DNA of 64,000 nt from Polytrichum commune. Lineage: Eukaryota > Streptophyta > Polytrichopsida > Polytrichales > Polytrichaceae. The notes below the pieces were generated by a model that did no database searches, was not told the origin of the DNA, and saw only the letters and a list, made by a program, of their open reading frames with translations. Made by a program: the position numbers and the translations under genes. The DNA is taken from positions 14,320,001-14,384,000 of the forward strand of contig OX485804.1 in assembly GCA_950295325.1 (NCBI GenBank), written 5' to 3'. Of this stretch, positions 45,321-56,143 are shown piece by piece; positions within the stretch are counted from its first letter, which is position 1, and every line of letters starts with the position of its first letter.

Positions 45321-45800
45321 TGTTGACTTGCAACCCTAGCGGTAGCAGGTCCGTTGTAAAGGTTTAGGGTTTAGGGTTACGTACCCGGGATCTTCAGGCC
45401 TCTTGAAATTTGATGTACCAATCGGACACAGACCTAGTTCCCACAACTTCCAATTGTTGGCCTCAATGTTCTTGTTCCGCAACCTCTCGTACTCCGGAAT
45501 CGCTCCCTCCATGATTCTACATTATCAAAATTCACATTAGTGTTTATTGATGACTGTAAGGTTGTCCCGATTACTGTTGTTTGTGTCTTGTAAAGTAATA
45601 GTTCTCATCAATTTTTTGTTGGTGCTTCAAGCTGATTCACATAAATGCCCCAAAAAACGACCCACTCAGAAGTGGTTGATGTAATAGCCATCCAGATAGA
45701 CATCAACAGTAACTTCAGGAAGTTCAAGCCTTCATATGGGATGCAATCCTAAGAGAATTCATCATCAGGCCAATCAGGAGAAATTATCTTGTGTCCAATA
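45321..45800. other. Spacer, nothing recognised
   Basis: Contains one short GGTTTAGGGTTTAGGG run at about 45360, too short to be a telomeric tract. No gene seen. Confidence 0.45.
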
Positions 45801-45859
45801 TGATGTCATAAAGGACAATGTACTCCCGCATAGGTCGTTAACCAAAACAATGCATAACA

Positions 45860-46314
45860 CTGCAAATTCCCAAAAGGAAATTTCCACGTCCAACGGAATT
45901 TTGCACATGACGTTCCAGTGTCCCAGTGGACGTCTGCCATGCCAAGCACGGGACGCAAAATCACCTCCGGAGGCAATGTCCACATCATATGTAAAGCGGG
46001 TCCAAGTCACACTCCACGTCAGCAAGAGCCCAAATGCAGGAATGGCCGTCGTGGCACTGCCCGCCCAAAAAAACGTTACGTGGAGGCCACGTGCTCCCCA
46101 CGTGTCCTTCTGTGGAGGTTAAGGAAGACCATGTTTTATTAGACGTCACGTAAAAACAGGCTGAAATTGGCCTTGTTTTCCATGTCTTCCATCACGTTTT
46201 TTGCGTGTCCCACATAACGGATTTTAGGTGACGTCATTCACAACGACGTCCATGTCAAAGTGAACGCGAATACAGGTTTTTTTTGACGTCCAAAAAAAAA
46301 CTTTTTCTTATAGT
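45860..46314. mobile_element. Terminus of a CACTA-type element with GACGTC subterminal repeats
   Basis: The end is CTTTTTCTTATAGTG, the inverse of CACTATAAGAAAAAG, which is the classic CACTA terminal form. GACGTC, ACGTC or CACGT occurs about a dozen times in the preceding 400 bp, as expected for transposase-binding subterminal repeats. The matching other end was not found. It is distinct from the element ending at 56759, whose terminus is CACTAGAACAAAT. Confidence 0.7.
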
Positions 46315-46770
46315 GTCAGGTCACCGGAGAAGGTGTCCAACACCAATCACCTCAACAAAAAGACACGGAAGTTGCCTCTACAGGTGAGCTCAACTTTCTC
46401 CTGGGGTATTAGTTTTAGTGTGTGGGGTATCAGTATGATATATAGGTGTTTGATTAAGATAAGTGACCGGATTAGGCACGTCTACCTTAATCTACAAATA
46501 TATTCCCGGGGTGGGTGCAACTCTCCCCATTGGATTTAGAAGCAACATCTTTAACTCGTTTGAAAATTGCATAATGAAGTGAACATGATTTGCTATCTAA
46601 CAAAGAAGGAACAATGAAGGGCTCAACTTGCTTGGAAAGTGGCATCTATAGGAATCCATTGATACCATATTTAGTGTCCGAATTAGGATTGATCATTTCA
46701 CAATTTAAATGTCGTCTTTTAAAGAACAAGTTCTGAAAAAGTAACCATTCAAGACCCATCTGCTTTATGG
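46315..46770. other. Spacer, AT-rich, nothing recognised
   Basis: No ORF over 70 codons and no repeat structure seen. Confidence 0.45.
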
Positions 46771-46777
46771 TGAGGGA

Positions 46778-47245
46778 GTGCACAACTTGGAATCGTCGGA
46801 GACGCCGAGAGGGAACGTGCCCTCGAAGAGAGCAGGTCCGAGAAAGAGGGAGATAAAGGTAGAAAGACGGAGAGCCCTCCCTGTCAGGCCGGAGAGAAGA
46901 TCCTCCGATTCATCGTCGAAGCAACCGCCAATTCGGCCGAGAGGGAACCGCCAAGACAGAGAGAGGGGGAGAGAAAGAGAGAAAGGGAGAGAGGGAGAGC
47001 CATGCAAGCAGATCCTCCGAATCATCAACCCCTTCCACCTCCGGCCAGCCCAGTATCCTCACCGCACTAGAGTTCTATTCGGCGCGAGTTTGGTAAGGAA
47101 CCCTGATCGGAAAAGCCCCGAGCTTGCAGGGTACATGACGCCGAGAGGGAGTGCTGCTAGGAGCACCGAAACCCTAGATTGCACGAGAGGGAAGCGCGGG
47201 CGAAGGGCAAACAGCGAGGAAAAGAGAGAGAGAGAGAGAGATTGA
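46778..47245 (+). other. Arg-rich ORF in purine-rich DNA, doubtful gene
   Basis: A 155-codon ORF whose composition (Arg, Glu, Gly) follows from GAGAG/GGGAG-rich DNA, including a GA run at 47226–47243. No domain is present. It may be a TE or gene leader and is not supported as a protein gene. Confidence 0.25.
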
Positions 47246-48960
47246 AATGCACTAAATCATTTTAACAAATTAAAAATAAAGGATTGGTTTTAAAATAGTT
47301 CATAAATGTTGAGTTTTTCACCTAGAAAGTTTTTAATTTAGATTTTTCTAGTACTATAAAAGTTAAAGATGTTAATTTTGGAGTCAAATAAACCATATGG
47401 ATTATCTCAATTAGTGCATATTACTATTCAAAGTTACACAATGCTATATCATCTTACTTTGGAGTTCATTTTTTACCAAGAAAAGTTCAATAGGTTGTTC
47501 AAACATTATTCAACATAAGTGACTTTGCTTGGTAAACTATCAAATCATAAATAATTATTTATAACTTTGAATGGTAACATGCATAAATTGGGATATATAC
47601 TCCGTGTACGTATTATATAATGTAAAATTTGGAAAGTTTGATTGCATTTTCGCCTTCTGGATGGACGAGTTACCTAGACACCATTAAGCTCTAGCAATAG
47701 GACATTCGAACCAAGTAAGCCTGAATAAGTGCAAGTATGCACAATAAACCTAATTTAGCACAATGAAACCTAAACAAAGTGTAATTAAGCACGTCAATTC
47801 TCGTATCTGAATTCAATCTTAATTAATTTAAGTAAGCTCATTTTAGATTTAATTAGGTTCAATTACTTTGGTGAGCATGCTTTCTGATTTGCTTGGGCTT
47901 AATATGCTTAACTAAATTCAATCACACTTCATTAGTTTGAATGTGTATGAATACTTGTGTAAGTAGAAGGAATTAACTAAAGTACTATAAAAAAATTTAA
48001 CTAAAAATATAACCATAATCTAAATTTCATTTTAGAACAACAAAGGCCCTTCTAAACGATAAGTCACATATATTATGACGTCTTCAATGTTAATGAGGAT
48101 TTTATAATATTTTAGACTTCCATGTTAATTACATGCTTTATTGATAGTTCCACTTTGGTAATGAAATCCCAATCAATTGCTTATTTATTAAGAGTTATTT
48201 ATTTACTTTGGACTTTGAAGGTGAAGTGGACTTAATATGGGTCTTGTGGACAAGGGGCCTTCAAGAATGAAAGGGCAATAGTTTTCGGTTAGGATAAAAA
48301 AATTCAATTGTTTTTGACAGTGTGCCCGAGGGTGCCGGATCGCATGCCCCTCCCCCTAAAGGTTCATAAAAACATTATGGGGTCATGGTTTGGCAAAGCG
48401 GAGCCCATGCTATATTGGCATGAGCTCTAGCCCCAACCCTATGGGAGCAAAAATATTTAATACATGATGCCAACATAGGTCCGTAACAATCCTCCTACAT
48501 CCATATTGAATCGTACATGCAGAGCATGCCCCACTTTTAATACTCTAGGTATCACCCCAAAATGTTAAATGGAAAGAGATTGTTAGATTGAGGTTGAATA
48601 ATGTTTTGTTCATATCAACATCAAAAATTATGAGGGAAATGAACAGGTCGGATTTTATCCATTATCTTATTCATTATCAAATTGAAGTTTCTCGTGCTCA
48701 TTGAATGGCCATATAGGTCCTCTCCAATTATGTTGACTATTTGAAAAACTTAGAATGATTATCATAGTTTGAGCATCTCTTTTACACACATATCTTTTGG
48801 GTACCCGTTCTTGGAGCCACACTCAACGACGTATATACCACTCAAATATAGGCACCCAATTAAGATAAGTAACTGAATTACTAGACACACGTATTCTAAT
48901 TGGTTGTTCATTGGAGAGTAAGAATGGTAAGCAAAACTGCTCACATGTTTTCATTCATGA
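47246..48960. other. AT-rich intergenic DNA, nothing recognised
   Basis: No coding stretch. A small GC-richer patch lies at 48325–48460. Confidence 0.5.
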
Positions 48961-49132
48961 AGACACAACATCACCCATAATTTTCATGAGCTGATGACTG
49001 CCGTGTGTTATATGACTCCCCTTTCATGTGTATCCACCTAGATATGTGACTGCGTGCATGTGAGCACTCCCTGCTTGTAAGGTTTTCCCATATCACAATT
49101 TGACCCGCCGCATATGTTGCGCACTCCACAGG

Positions 49133-49330
49133 ATGGTAGAAGGGGAGTTCCAAAGCTTGAAGCATCTACAGTTATGGCAAGAAGAAGAGGTCCAAGCAGA
49201 CGCCATGCGGTTATCCAAGTACCCATGCCCATGCATGGAGTGTGCGGGAGGGAAAGTCCTCGATCGAGCCACAATTCGAAAACATCTTCGCAGCAAAAAA
49301 AAGGACCCTGTGTTTACAGCCTCTATCTTG
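49133..49330 (+). pseudogene. TNP2 N-terminal exon (transposase-associated domain)
   Basis: ATG at 49133. The 66-codon exon contains KYPCPCMEC and, 15 residues on, KHL, the Cys-Pro-Cys-X2-Cys plus His arrangement of the transposase-associated domain that begins CACTA TNP2 proteins. It ends on a canonical donor (TTG|GTAAGT, 49331) in phase 0. An in-phase acceptor at 50551–50552 begins the next TNP2 exon, giving a 1222-bp intron that holds the SET-domain ORF. Confidence 0.7.
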
Positions 49331-49551
49331 GTAAGTCATTCCAACAAACGACTTTTGAATGAGTGTAAGCGGGTGGTCTTGCTTTGGGCGAGTTTTCATC
49401 TTTGTGTACATGAATTTTGTAGGCCTGATGGAGACCCATTGTAAAAGTTGCATGCATGACATCCCTTAGAACCTTTCTAAGAGGATACGAAACGCCAACA
49501 CACTCCATGCCAAACACAACGTCTGCAAGAATACGAGCCTTGCAGACATGA

Positions 49552-50031
49552 CGGTCGAACGTGTATGACGGAGAGTGGTGTGACGGGCCCATCCCAAAAC
49601 TTATACAATTTTCATATTTGAACAAACAATGGGAAGTAAAGGTGTCCAACTTCCCATTCATGGGTTGGGGTCTATTTGCACTCCAACCCACCAAAGAGGG
49701 GGAGGAACTGCTTCCCTTTGTAGGACCACAATACACCTTGGCAGAATACAAAGCTTTGAGGAAGGCACAACCTCGAGTGAAATCATATGCGATGCAAGTT
49801 GAGCCGGACTTGTACATCGATGGAGATGTAATGAAGGGGAATGTCGCTGGCTTCATGAATAGTTCCATAGGGCGCAAAGAGATAGGAAATGTGGTGTGGG
49901 AATCTCGCATATTGCCAAAACCTTGGAACAAACATGAATGGGGGTATGTAATTAACATAGCCATAAAAGACATTTTGGTCGGAATAGAACTATATGCACA
50001 CTACTCTTTGAACCCGCACACCGCATTGTAG
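49552..50031 (+). CDS. SET-domain ORF inside the CACTA element
   Basis: The 159-codon open frame follows a TGA at 49549, with no ATG before the domain. SET landmarks: GWGLFA near 49663, EELLPFVG (I–G motif), a YIDG segment, GNVAGFMNSS near 49840 in place of the usual RFINHSC, NVVWE, and the C-terminal KDILVGIELYAHYS with the conserved Glu-Leu and Tyr. Upstream, 49425–49557 in another frame reads protein-like (CKSC; later SLADMTVER) with one stop at 49467, suggesting a longer ORF broken by a frameshift. Family knowledge: SET domains are protein-lysine methyltransferases. The missing His and Cys in the NHxC motif make activity uncertain. It could be an alternative exon of the transposase gene, a separate gene, or a captured host fragment. 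Confidence 0.7.
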   Translation, partial: RSNVYDGEWCDGPIPKLIQFSYLNKQWEVKVSNFPFMGWGLFALQPTKEGEELLPFVGPQYTLAEYKALRKAQPRVKSYAMQVEPDLYIDGDVMKGNVAGFMNSSIGRKEIGNVVWESRILPKPWNKHEWGYVINIAIKDILVGIELYAHYSLNPHTAL

Positions 50032-50552
50032 GCTGACATCCAGTAGTCCATCCATAGAATGACTACACTCCGTCATGTGTTCGTTAACATGACTACACCA
50101 AGTCATGTTTTGTATTGACAAATTTTTGTATCAAAAGTCATGACCACGGCATACATGTATACGTGGAATATGACAATATTTCCACATCCATTGTTTATAT
50201 TTGTGTGTAGCATGAGAGTTCATGTTCATGACACACTTTAGTCGTCAAAACTTGTGGACACCCCCCACGCATGTGACACGTCCCGGTTATATTCGGCGTT
50301 TTATGACAATTCCTTGTTAGATAGAGCGGACATTTTATGACACAACCCCGTAACACAAATGTTACAAAGTTATGATTCATCCTTGTGATACAAGACTACT
50401 TATGACTGCTCATTGTCGTTTTCATCATTTCATAAGATGTTCATGTTATATACAATCCGTGTTTTATTAATGGCATTGTTATGGGTCTTTGTCGTATGTT
50501 TCAGCCAAAGCGAATATATATAACATGCATACAAATTTATAACTCTTTGTAG
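50032..50552. other. Rest of putative TNP2 intron 1; ATGACTAC/CATGAC motif-rich
   Basis: No ORF. ATGACTAC, GTCATG and TTTATGACA motifs recur, similar in kind to CACTA subterminal motifs. It ends in the TTTGTAG acceptor at 50552. Confidence 0.5.
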
Positions 50553-52118
50553 GATGAGTACAGTCCGATTGATTTGTTCTACCATGTACCGGGGAGTGGT
50601 GAAGTAAGCCAAACATATCCTCTACCCCTCTCAAACGATGGACAAGATGGAGAAGTTGAGGTTCTACGTATGGTGGCAGAGTGCTTCGGCAAGTACGATA
50701 GCCTCAATTTTGACGGACACAAAACCGAAGCTTCTATACATGACAAACTCGGGGATGCATTGGTTGAAGACCCTAAAGGGGAGGATGGTTTCACAACGAA
50801 TGACACTAAAGGTAGCGATGAAAAAAGAGAAGAAATGAATGACCCCATGGAAACAAGAGGGAGTACCATGAACAGCAAGGACCCCGGTGGGGTAGACCAC
50901 GAGATTCTCTTATGCGAAGTTGGAACTCCACTTAATGAGGGAAGCCCCTCGAACCGTCTCACATCGACACTCTTGCTACTATTGTGTTGCACCACCTTCG
51001 CCGTACCAAACAACTTTGTGGATGAGTTGTTGAAGTTGTTGAAGGAGACAATTTTACCCAAGGACAACATACTACCGAAATCATTTTACGAGGCGAAAGG
51101 CTTGTTGATGAAGTTGGGGTTGTCCTACAACTCAATACATGCGTGTAGAGATGGATGTTGTTTGTTTCGGATAGAATTGGAGGATGCAACGACGTGCCCA
51201 ACATGTCACAAATCGCGGTTTGCAGAGAACTCCAAAACAATTCCACTCAAAGTTTTGAGACATTTTCTTTTGATTCCTCGTTTGCGAAGGATGTACAACT
51301 GCACACGGCTAGCGGAGCTTATGAAGTGGTATGTAGGTGGGAAAAGTAAGGACAAGGTGATGAGGTCCGTGGTGGACTCGAAGGCTTGGGACCACGTAAA
51401 TAATAGGTGGCCGTGGTTTGCGGAAGAGGAACGGAACGTTAGGCTTGGCCTTGCACTAGATGGCGTAAATCCGTTTAGGAACCAAAGTCTCAGCCACTCT
51501 ACTTGGCCCGTGGTCATGCTGAACTACAATCTCCCCCCTTGGTTAGTGACCAAAAACTTCTTCATGATGCTTGCGCTAATCATACCAGGAAAAGAGAGTG
51601 TGACAGACATGAACGTGGATGTGTACCTGGCACCGTTGATTGAAGAGCTGCAAGAGCTTTGGAAAGGGATCGACTGCTTGGACGGATCGCAAGGAAACTC
51701 CAAAGAAAAAACACTTAAGCTATATGACATGCTTTTGTGGACGGTGAATGATTTCCCGGCGTACGGATTGATTTCCGGGCAAGTAACAAAAGGACATAGG
51801 GTTTGTCCCGTATGTGGCCCCAACGTGGCAACACGGCGTTCCAAAGCGTTGAAAAAGAATGTTTGCCTTGGGCATAGACGACAACTGCCAATGACCCACG
51901 AATGGAGACGACAGAGGTCCATTTTTTATGGGCAGCCCGAGATGAGACCACCGCCAAGAAGGATGAGTGGTTGAGAGCAATTGCGATATGCAAACGAGCG
52001 AGAAGAATGGATGAAAAAACACTGCAAAAACCAAATTAGACAGACGACGGACCCCGTACACGAACACGGAGTGAAGAGGAGGACATGTCTATATGACCTT
52101 CCATACTGGAAAATACGT
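50553..52118 (+). pseudogene. TNP2-like transposase core (Transposase_21)
   Basis: The frame enters at an acceptor (50553, phase 0). After a variable acidic N-terminal part comes a Transposase_21 region from about 50980: LPKSFYEAKGLLMKLGLSY, IHACRDGCCLF, TCPTCHKSRF, NVRLGLALDGVNPF, STWPVVMLNYNLPPW, LLWTVNDFPAYG and CPVCGP. All are hallmarks of CACTA TNP2 proteins. A TGA at 51972 interrupts it, yet the same frame continues (LRYANEREEW, YDLPYWK) to a GTATGT donor at 52119. The downstream parts are also damaged, so the gene is a pseudogene. Function of the family: cut-and-paste transposase recognising CACTA ends. Confidence 0.92.
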
Positions 52119-52288
52119 GTATGTTATTATGAGAATTATGTGAGTGGACGTAGCCACATGATTGCACGTAGTAATATTGTTTATGAGAATTATGTGAGTG
52201 GATGTAGTCATGTACAATCACATGATTGCATGTAGTGATATTGTGATTCACACCGTCAAATTTTTTACTAGCTCGAGTCATTGTGCAG

Positions 52289-52517
52289 GATCTTCTAATT
52301 CGACACACATTGAATGTTATGCACTGTGAAAAAAAATATCGTTGAGAATGTCATGAAAACCATATTTAGAGATAATGACACACTTGGAATTCGTCTCGAC
52401 ATGAAGGAGGTTGGTATACGCAAGCATCTTTGGCCCGTACCAGAAACAAAACCAGGCAGCGTCATTTTACCCCGGTCTTCGTACGTTCTGATGAAAGAAG
52501 AGCGTGAAGTCTCGTGA
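52289..52517 (+). pseudogene. TNP2-like transposase, next exon
   Basis: It follows a 170-bp intron (52119–52288, GT–AG, phase 0) that contains a duplicated ~60-bp phrase (GAGAATTATGTGAGTGGA). It begins DLLIRHTLNVMH, the expected continuation of the YDLPYWK motif. A run of A at about 52322–52330 shifts the frame by one, after which NIVENVMKTIFRDNDTL to MKEEREV continues. The exon ends near 52517. Confidence 0.85.
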
Positions 52518-54150
52518 GCCCAAAATGGTGCCCACATGTGTTCTTAACCCTTTAAAACTATTAGAAGTTATGTTTTGATATTTTATGATTATTCACAAAA
52601 TTCATAAAAAGAGTGAGGCTTGAGTGAAGTTATGTTTAAACCTTAGGTTAATAGGAGTTTAGCGGTGTGAAGAAAATTCCTTAGTTAGGTGAGCATAGTG
52701 TGTGGTGAACCAAAGGTGGCTCCTTGAGTTCATTGTTTGAATTAGGATCTATGTTGTTGGTTTAAGAATTAAAGGCTTAAATGATAGGATGAGAGCCTAC
52801 AAAGTAGGAAATGATCAAAAAGTTTATCTTGAGCCTTGGGGTACTCACCTACTCCCTTGAAGGCTTAAAGGATAGGATGAGAGCCTACAAAGTAGGAAAT
52901 GATCAAAAAATTTATCTTGAGCATTGGGGGTGCTCACCTACTCCCTTTCACCTCACTATATAATCCTCATTCTCTTCCCTATTTCTTTATTTCTTTATTT
53001 TGTGCTCCTTGGCACCCCACGTATTATGAGTGTGCGTGTGTGGGAAGCAAGAAATGAGCACGTGTATGTACAAGGTCTCAAGGTGAAGAACCAAAACTAA
53101 TTAGCCTTGAAGTTAGTTGACACTTGTTAGGAGTAGTCTTTGGTTTGAGGCATTTAGAGCTTAGCTCGTTGTGTTTAGTTTATAGAATTTAGACTTATGT
53201 CATTTAAATTTATAGTGTTTAGAATTGTGACATTTAGAATTGTAACATCTAGATTCATGTTAGATTTAAAGCATTCAACCTTGTAGGCTTTAAGGCAGAG
53301 TCCATTTAGGCTAGCTGCTGGTTTGAAGTTGGAGGCAGTCGGCTTAGTTGCTGGTTTGAAGTTGGAGGCAGTTGGCTTAGCTGCTGGTTTGAAGTTGGAG
53401 GCAGTTGGCTTAGCTGCTGGTTTGAAGTTGGAGGCAGTCGGGCTTAGCTGTTGGTTTGAAGTTGGAGGCAGTCGGGCTTAACTGCTGGTTTGAAGTTGGA
53501 GGCAATTAGGCTTAGCAACTGGGTTGAAGAGGGAGGCTAGTTAGGCCTAGCGGTTGGGTTAAGTAAAGCCAGTTAGATTTAGCGAATGGGTTAAGGAGGA
53601 ATCTAGTTCCAACTAGTTGTGCACTCCCGAGTCTGAGCTAGATCGACAAGCTAAGTTACTACTAGTTAGTGAGGATAGTTAATTAGACTAATTAGTTAGA
53701 CTAGAGGGTTAGGCTAGTTGGTTTAGTGGTTGCATTATGAGATGAAGTTGGGAAGGATTTGTGAGGGATTTGTGGAAGAGGAGGTAATGTTAAGTTATAT
53801 AAGTGTTTTTCAACGCTTGTATTAAAACTTATGTGCCTCATGAAATCAACACATCATAGCCTCAGTGAGGTGTCATGCACCAGTGAAAAATCGACAGCCA
53901 GAACCAAAGTTGCAAGGGAAAAATCATTGAAGGCATGCGTGGCAAAGGCAGTGGGGTGGACTCTGGAAAAAGCCAAGGATGTGTCTATCCACGAAGTTCA
54001 CACTAATAAAATGTCATGATTTAAATTAAATAAGAAATTCATCAAGGTAGAACGTACATCCCATGTTACCACAAGTTGTTATGTTACACATGTGATCTCG
54101 AAACCTATTACCCGGACTAGGATGCTTAAGGGTGGTAGGTTTTGCCTCAC
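52518..54150. other. Insertion or large intron inside the transposase gene, with two tandem repeats
   Basis: 52768–52858 and 52861–52945 are a tandem duplication (AGGATGAGAGCCTACAAAGT type). 53317–53560 is a minisatellite of about seven ~33–35 bp units (CTGGTTTGAAGTTGGAGGCA). CACTATATAATCC at 52965 resembles a TATA region. The flanking DNA codes for adjacent parts of the same protein, so this is either an unusually large intron or a nested element. The ORF at 53831–54019 is not recognised. Confidence 0.6.
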
Positions 54151-54829
54151 AAGTCTTTGTGGAGCAAGTGCATGCATTACGAACCCCCACCGACTATGTG
54201 GGTTAGCTAAAGAAGCGCGTAAACGTGGATGGGCACATAAAAGGCCTGAAATCCCATGACTATCATGTCCTCATGCAGCAAGTGTTGCCACTATGTGTGT
54301 GTTGCACAATGGAAAAAGAAGTGCGGACATCAATAATAATGTTGAGCCGTATATTCAGGAGGGTATGTGCTAAGTCCATTGATCCCGCAACAATACATGA
54401 GATGAGGGGTGAAGCGGCCATAGCACTATGCATGTTGGAAAAAGAATTTCCGCCATCATTTTTTGACATCATGAGCCATCTGGTTTTGCACCTCGTAGAG
54501 GAAGTGGAAATTTGTGGACCCGTACATACACGTTGGATGTACCCTATAGAGAGGTACCTCAAAATTCTAAAAGGGTACGTCCGAAACCGTGCTCGACCAG
54601 AGGGTTGCATGGCTGAAAGCTATGTCATAGTAGAGGCATTGGGATTTTTTACAGAGTATATGCAAGAATGTACAAAGTCACCACTCGAAGAGTGTGGGAT
54701 GATAAAGAAGACCCATCAATGTATGATGAGATCCTCGAAGGTGGCGAGCGGGCGCGTCGTCTTTCATCCGACCTTCAACAATGGATACATGAGTTCGTGG
54801 TGAACAATGCGGCACCACTGGAGGAGTGA
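54150..54829 (+). pseudogene. TNP2-like transposase, DUF4218 region
   Basis: From about 54153 the frame reads FVEQVHALRTPTDYVG, a TAG at 54204, then GLKSHDYHVLMQQVLPL. DUF4218 signatures follow: SHLVLHLVEEVEICGPV, TRWMYPIERYLKILKGYV and NRARPEGCMAESYV. A frameshift near 54690 moves the remainder (RVWDDKEDPSMYDEIL, IHEFVVNNAAPLE) to another frame, which ends at TGA 54827. These C-terminal parts are conserved in plant CACTA transposases. Confidence 0.88.
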
Positions 54830-54904
54830 AGGAGATGAATTCATATTAGGGGGAAAGAACTTTATGTGTACCCCCTCTCTTACAACAACACTCTAGTCTA
54901 TACG

Positions 54905-55024
54905 GACTACAACAAAACGCATCTTTTATGACCAAAATTTATGATTACATTCAGTCCTATTTTGGGATTTATGACTTAGTACAATCATAAAATGTAATCA
55001 TAAAATATGCATTTTATTGTAGTG
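54905..55024. mobile_element. 120-bp CACTA-derived mini-element nested in the transposase gene
   Basis: The left end is ACTACAACAAAACGCAT. The right end is the inverse type, ATGCATTTTATTGTAGTG, so both ends are CACTACAA-like. The interior is rich in TTATGAC/AATCATAA. It lies between the DUF4218 and DUF4216 coding parts. Confidence 0.65.
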
Positions 55025-55224
55025 CACTATGACTACGGTTGTATGAAATTATGACCGCCCTTAGTGATTTCAGCGAGTCACGGGTAATAATGTGATGGGT
55101 TATATCCAAAATCTCCGGGCAATGTAGATTTTGCCCAAAGCTTGGGAAGTCGACCAAAGCGGTCGCGCTGAAACTTGACTTCTGCAAGAACATGTATTTG
55201 TCAAGTAACTAGTTTATCATGCAG

Positions 55225-56143
55225 GAAACACGAGGATGACATGTCACGGCGGGAATGTGAGCGGCACGAGTACAAGTGCAAAAAACGGAAGACGCGGGTA
55301 ATGTACCCAGCGGAGTTGCGCGATGAGGATTTTTACATTTGGTTTCCAAAAGCAGTGTTGCGTGCCATAGAAGAAGGGACTGAGGGGGTACAAGAAGACG
55401 TTAGGGCCTTGATCTTACCTCCATCAGATGCAGAAAAGTCGTATCAATCCATATATGCATTTGAAAACCACATTCGTGTCCGAAACGCGCAGGCGCATTT
55501 GACAACGATGGACTCTAGAGTAGCCGCAACATTTCGATAATTATGTCGCTCGGGCCTGAAGGATACAAATCCAAAGGCAGCAGAGTTGGAATACGTGGGC
55601 TGGGTGGAGGAAATCCTCTCCGTAGACTATAGATTTTTTGAGGTGGTGGTCCTCTATTGCAATTGGGTCATTGCAAACATTAAGGGAGATGGGGTCACCA
55701 TGAAACGCGACGAGTATGGTTTCACCATTGTAAACTTTGACAGATTGATTCCTTACTCAACACAATCATTTGCCTTTCCTCTCCACATCGAACAAGTTTT
55801 TTTTGCACCCGACGTAGCCAAGTGTGGATGGGAAGTTGTTTTGTGCAAGGAACCAAGAGGCATTTGGGTATTCTCCAAATAATAGAGAACAAATGAAGTA
55901 CAATGCATAGCATTGGGCAGGACTTCAAATTTTCCCGGATTGCAAGTGACGGGCTTATATGACGATCTCGTACCGAAGACACCCATATTGGGTGATGCAG
56001 TGGAAGTGGGGCCAGGAGTGGTTGCTAAAGCATTAGAATGTCTAGAGGGACCGGATGACGCATCGGTAGATGACTTAGAGTATTGTGACTCGAACGGTGA
56101 TTTACTCCCCGTCCGAGCAAGAAGTTGTATAAATGAAACTTAG
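55225..56143 (+). pseudogene. TNP2-like transposase, C-terminal exon with DUF4216
   Basis: It begins after a CAG acceptor at 55224. One frame runs KHEDDMSRRECERHEYKCKK, WFPKAVLRAIEEG and AATFR, then a TAA at 55538, then LCRSGLKDTNPKAAELEYVG. The DUF4216 block follows (VVLYCNWV, DEYGFTIVNFDRL, EQVFFAPD, GWEVVLCKEPRG). Stops at 55880 and 55883 interrupt it, and the frame continues to 56143 with an acidic tail. With the other breaks, the gene cannot give a full-length transposase. Confidence 0.9.

Noticed and set aside
46765-47245. Arg-rich 155-codon protein
   Set aside because: Composition follows purine-rich DNA; no domain, homologue or splice support.
52036-52308. Minus-strand ORFs under the transposase exons, also at 51524–51922 and 49323–49973
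   Set aside because: They are shadows of the plus-strand transposase and SET frames, which carry the recognisable motifs.
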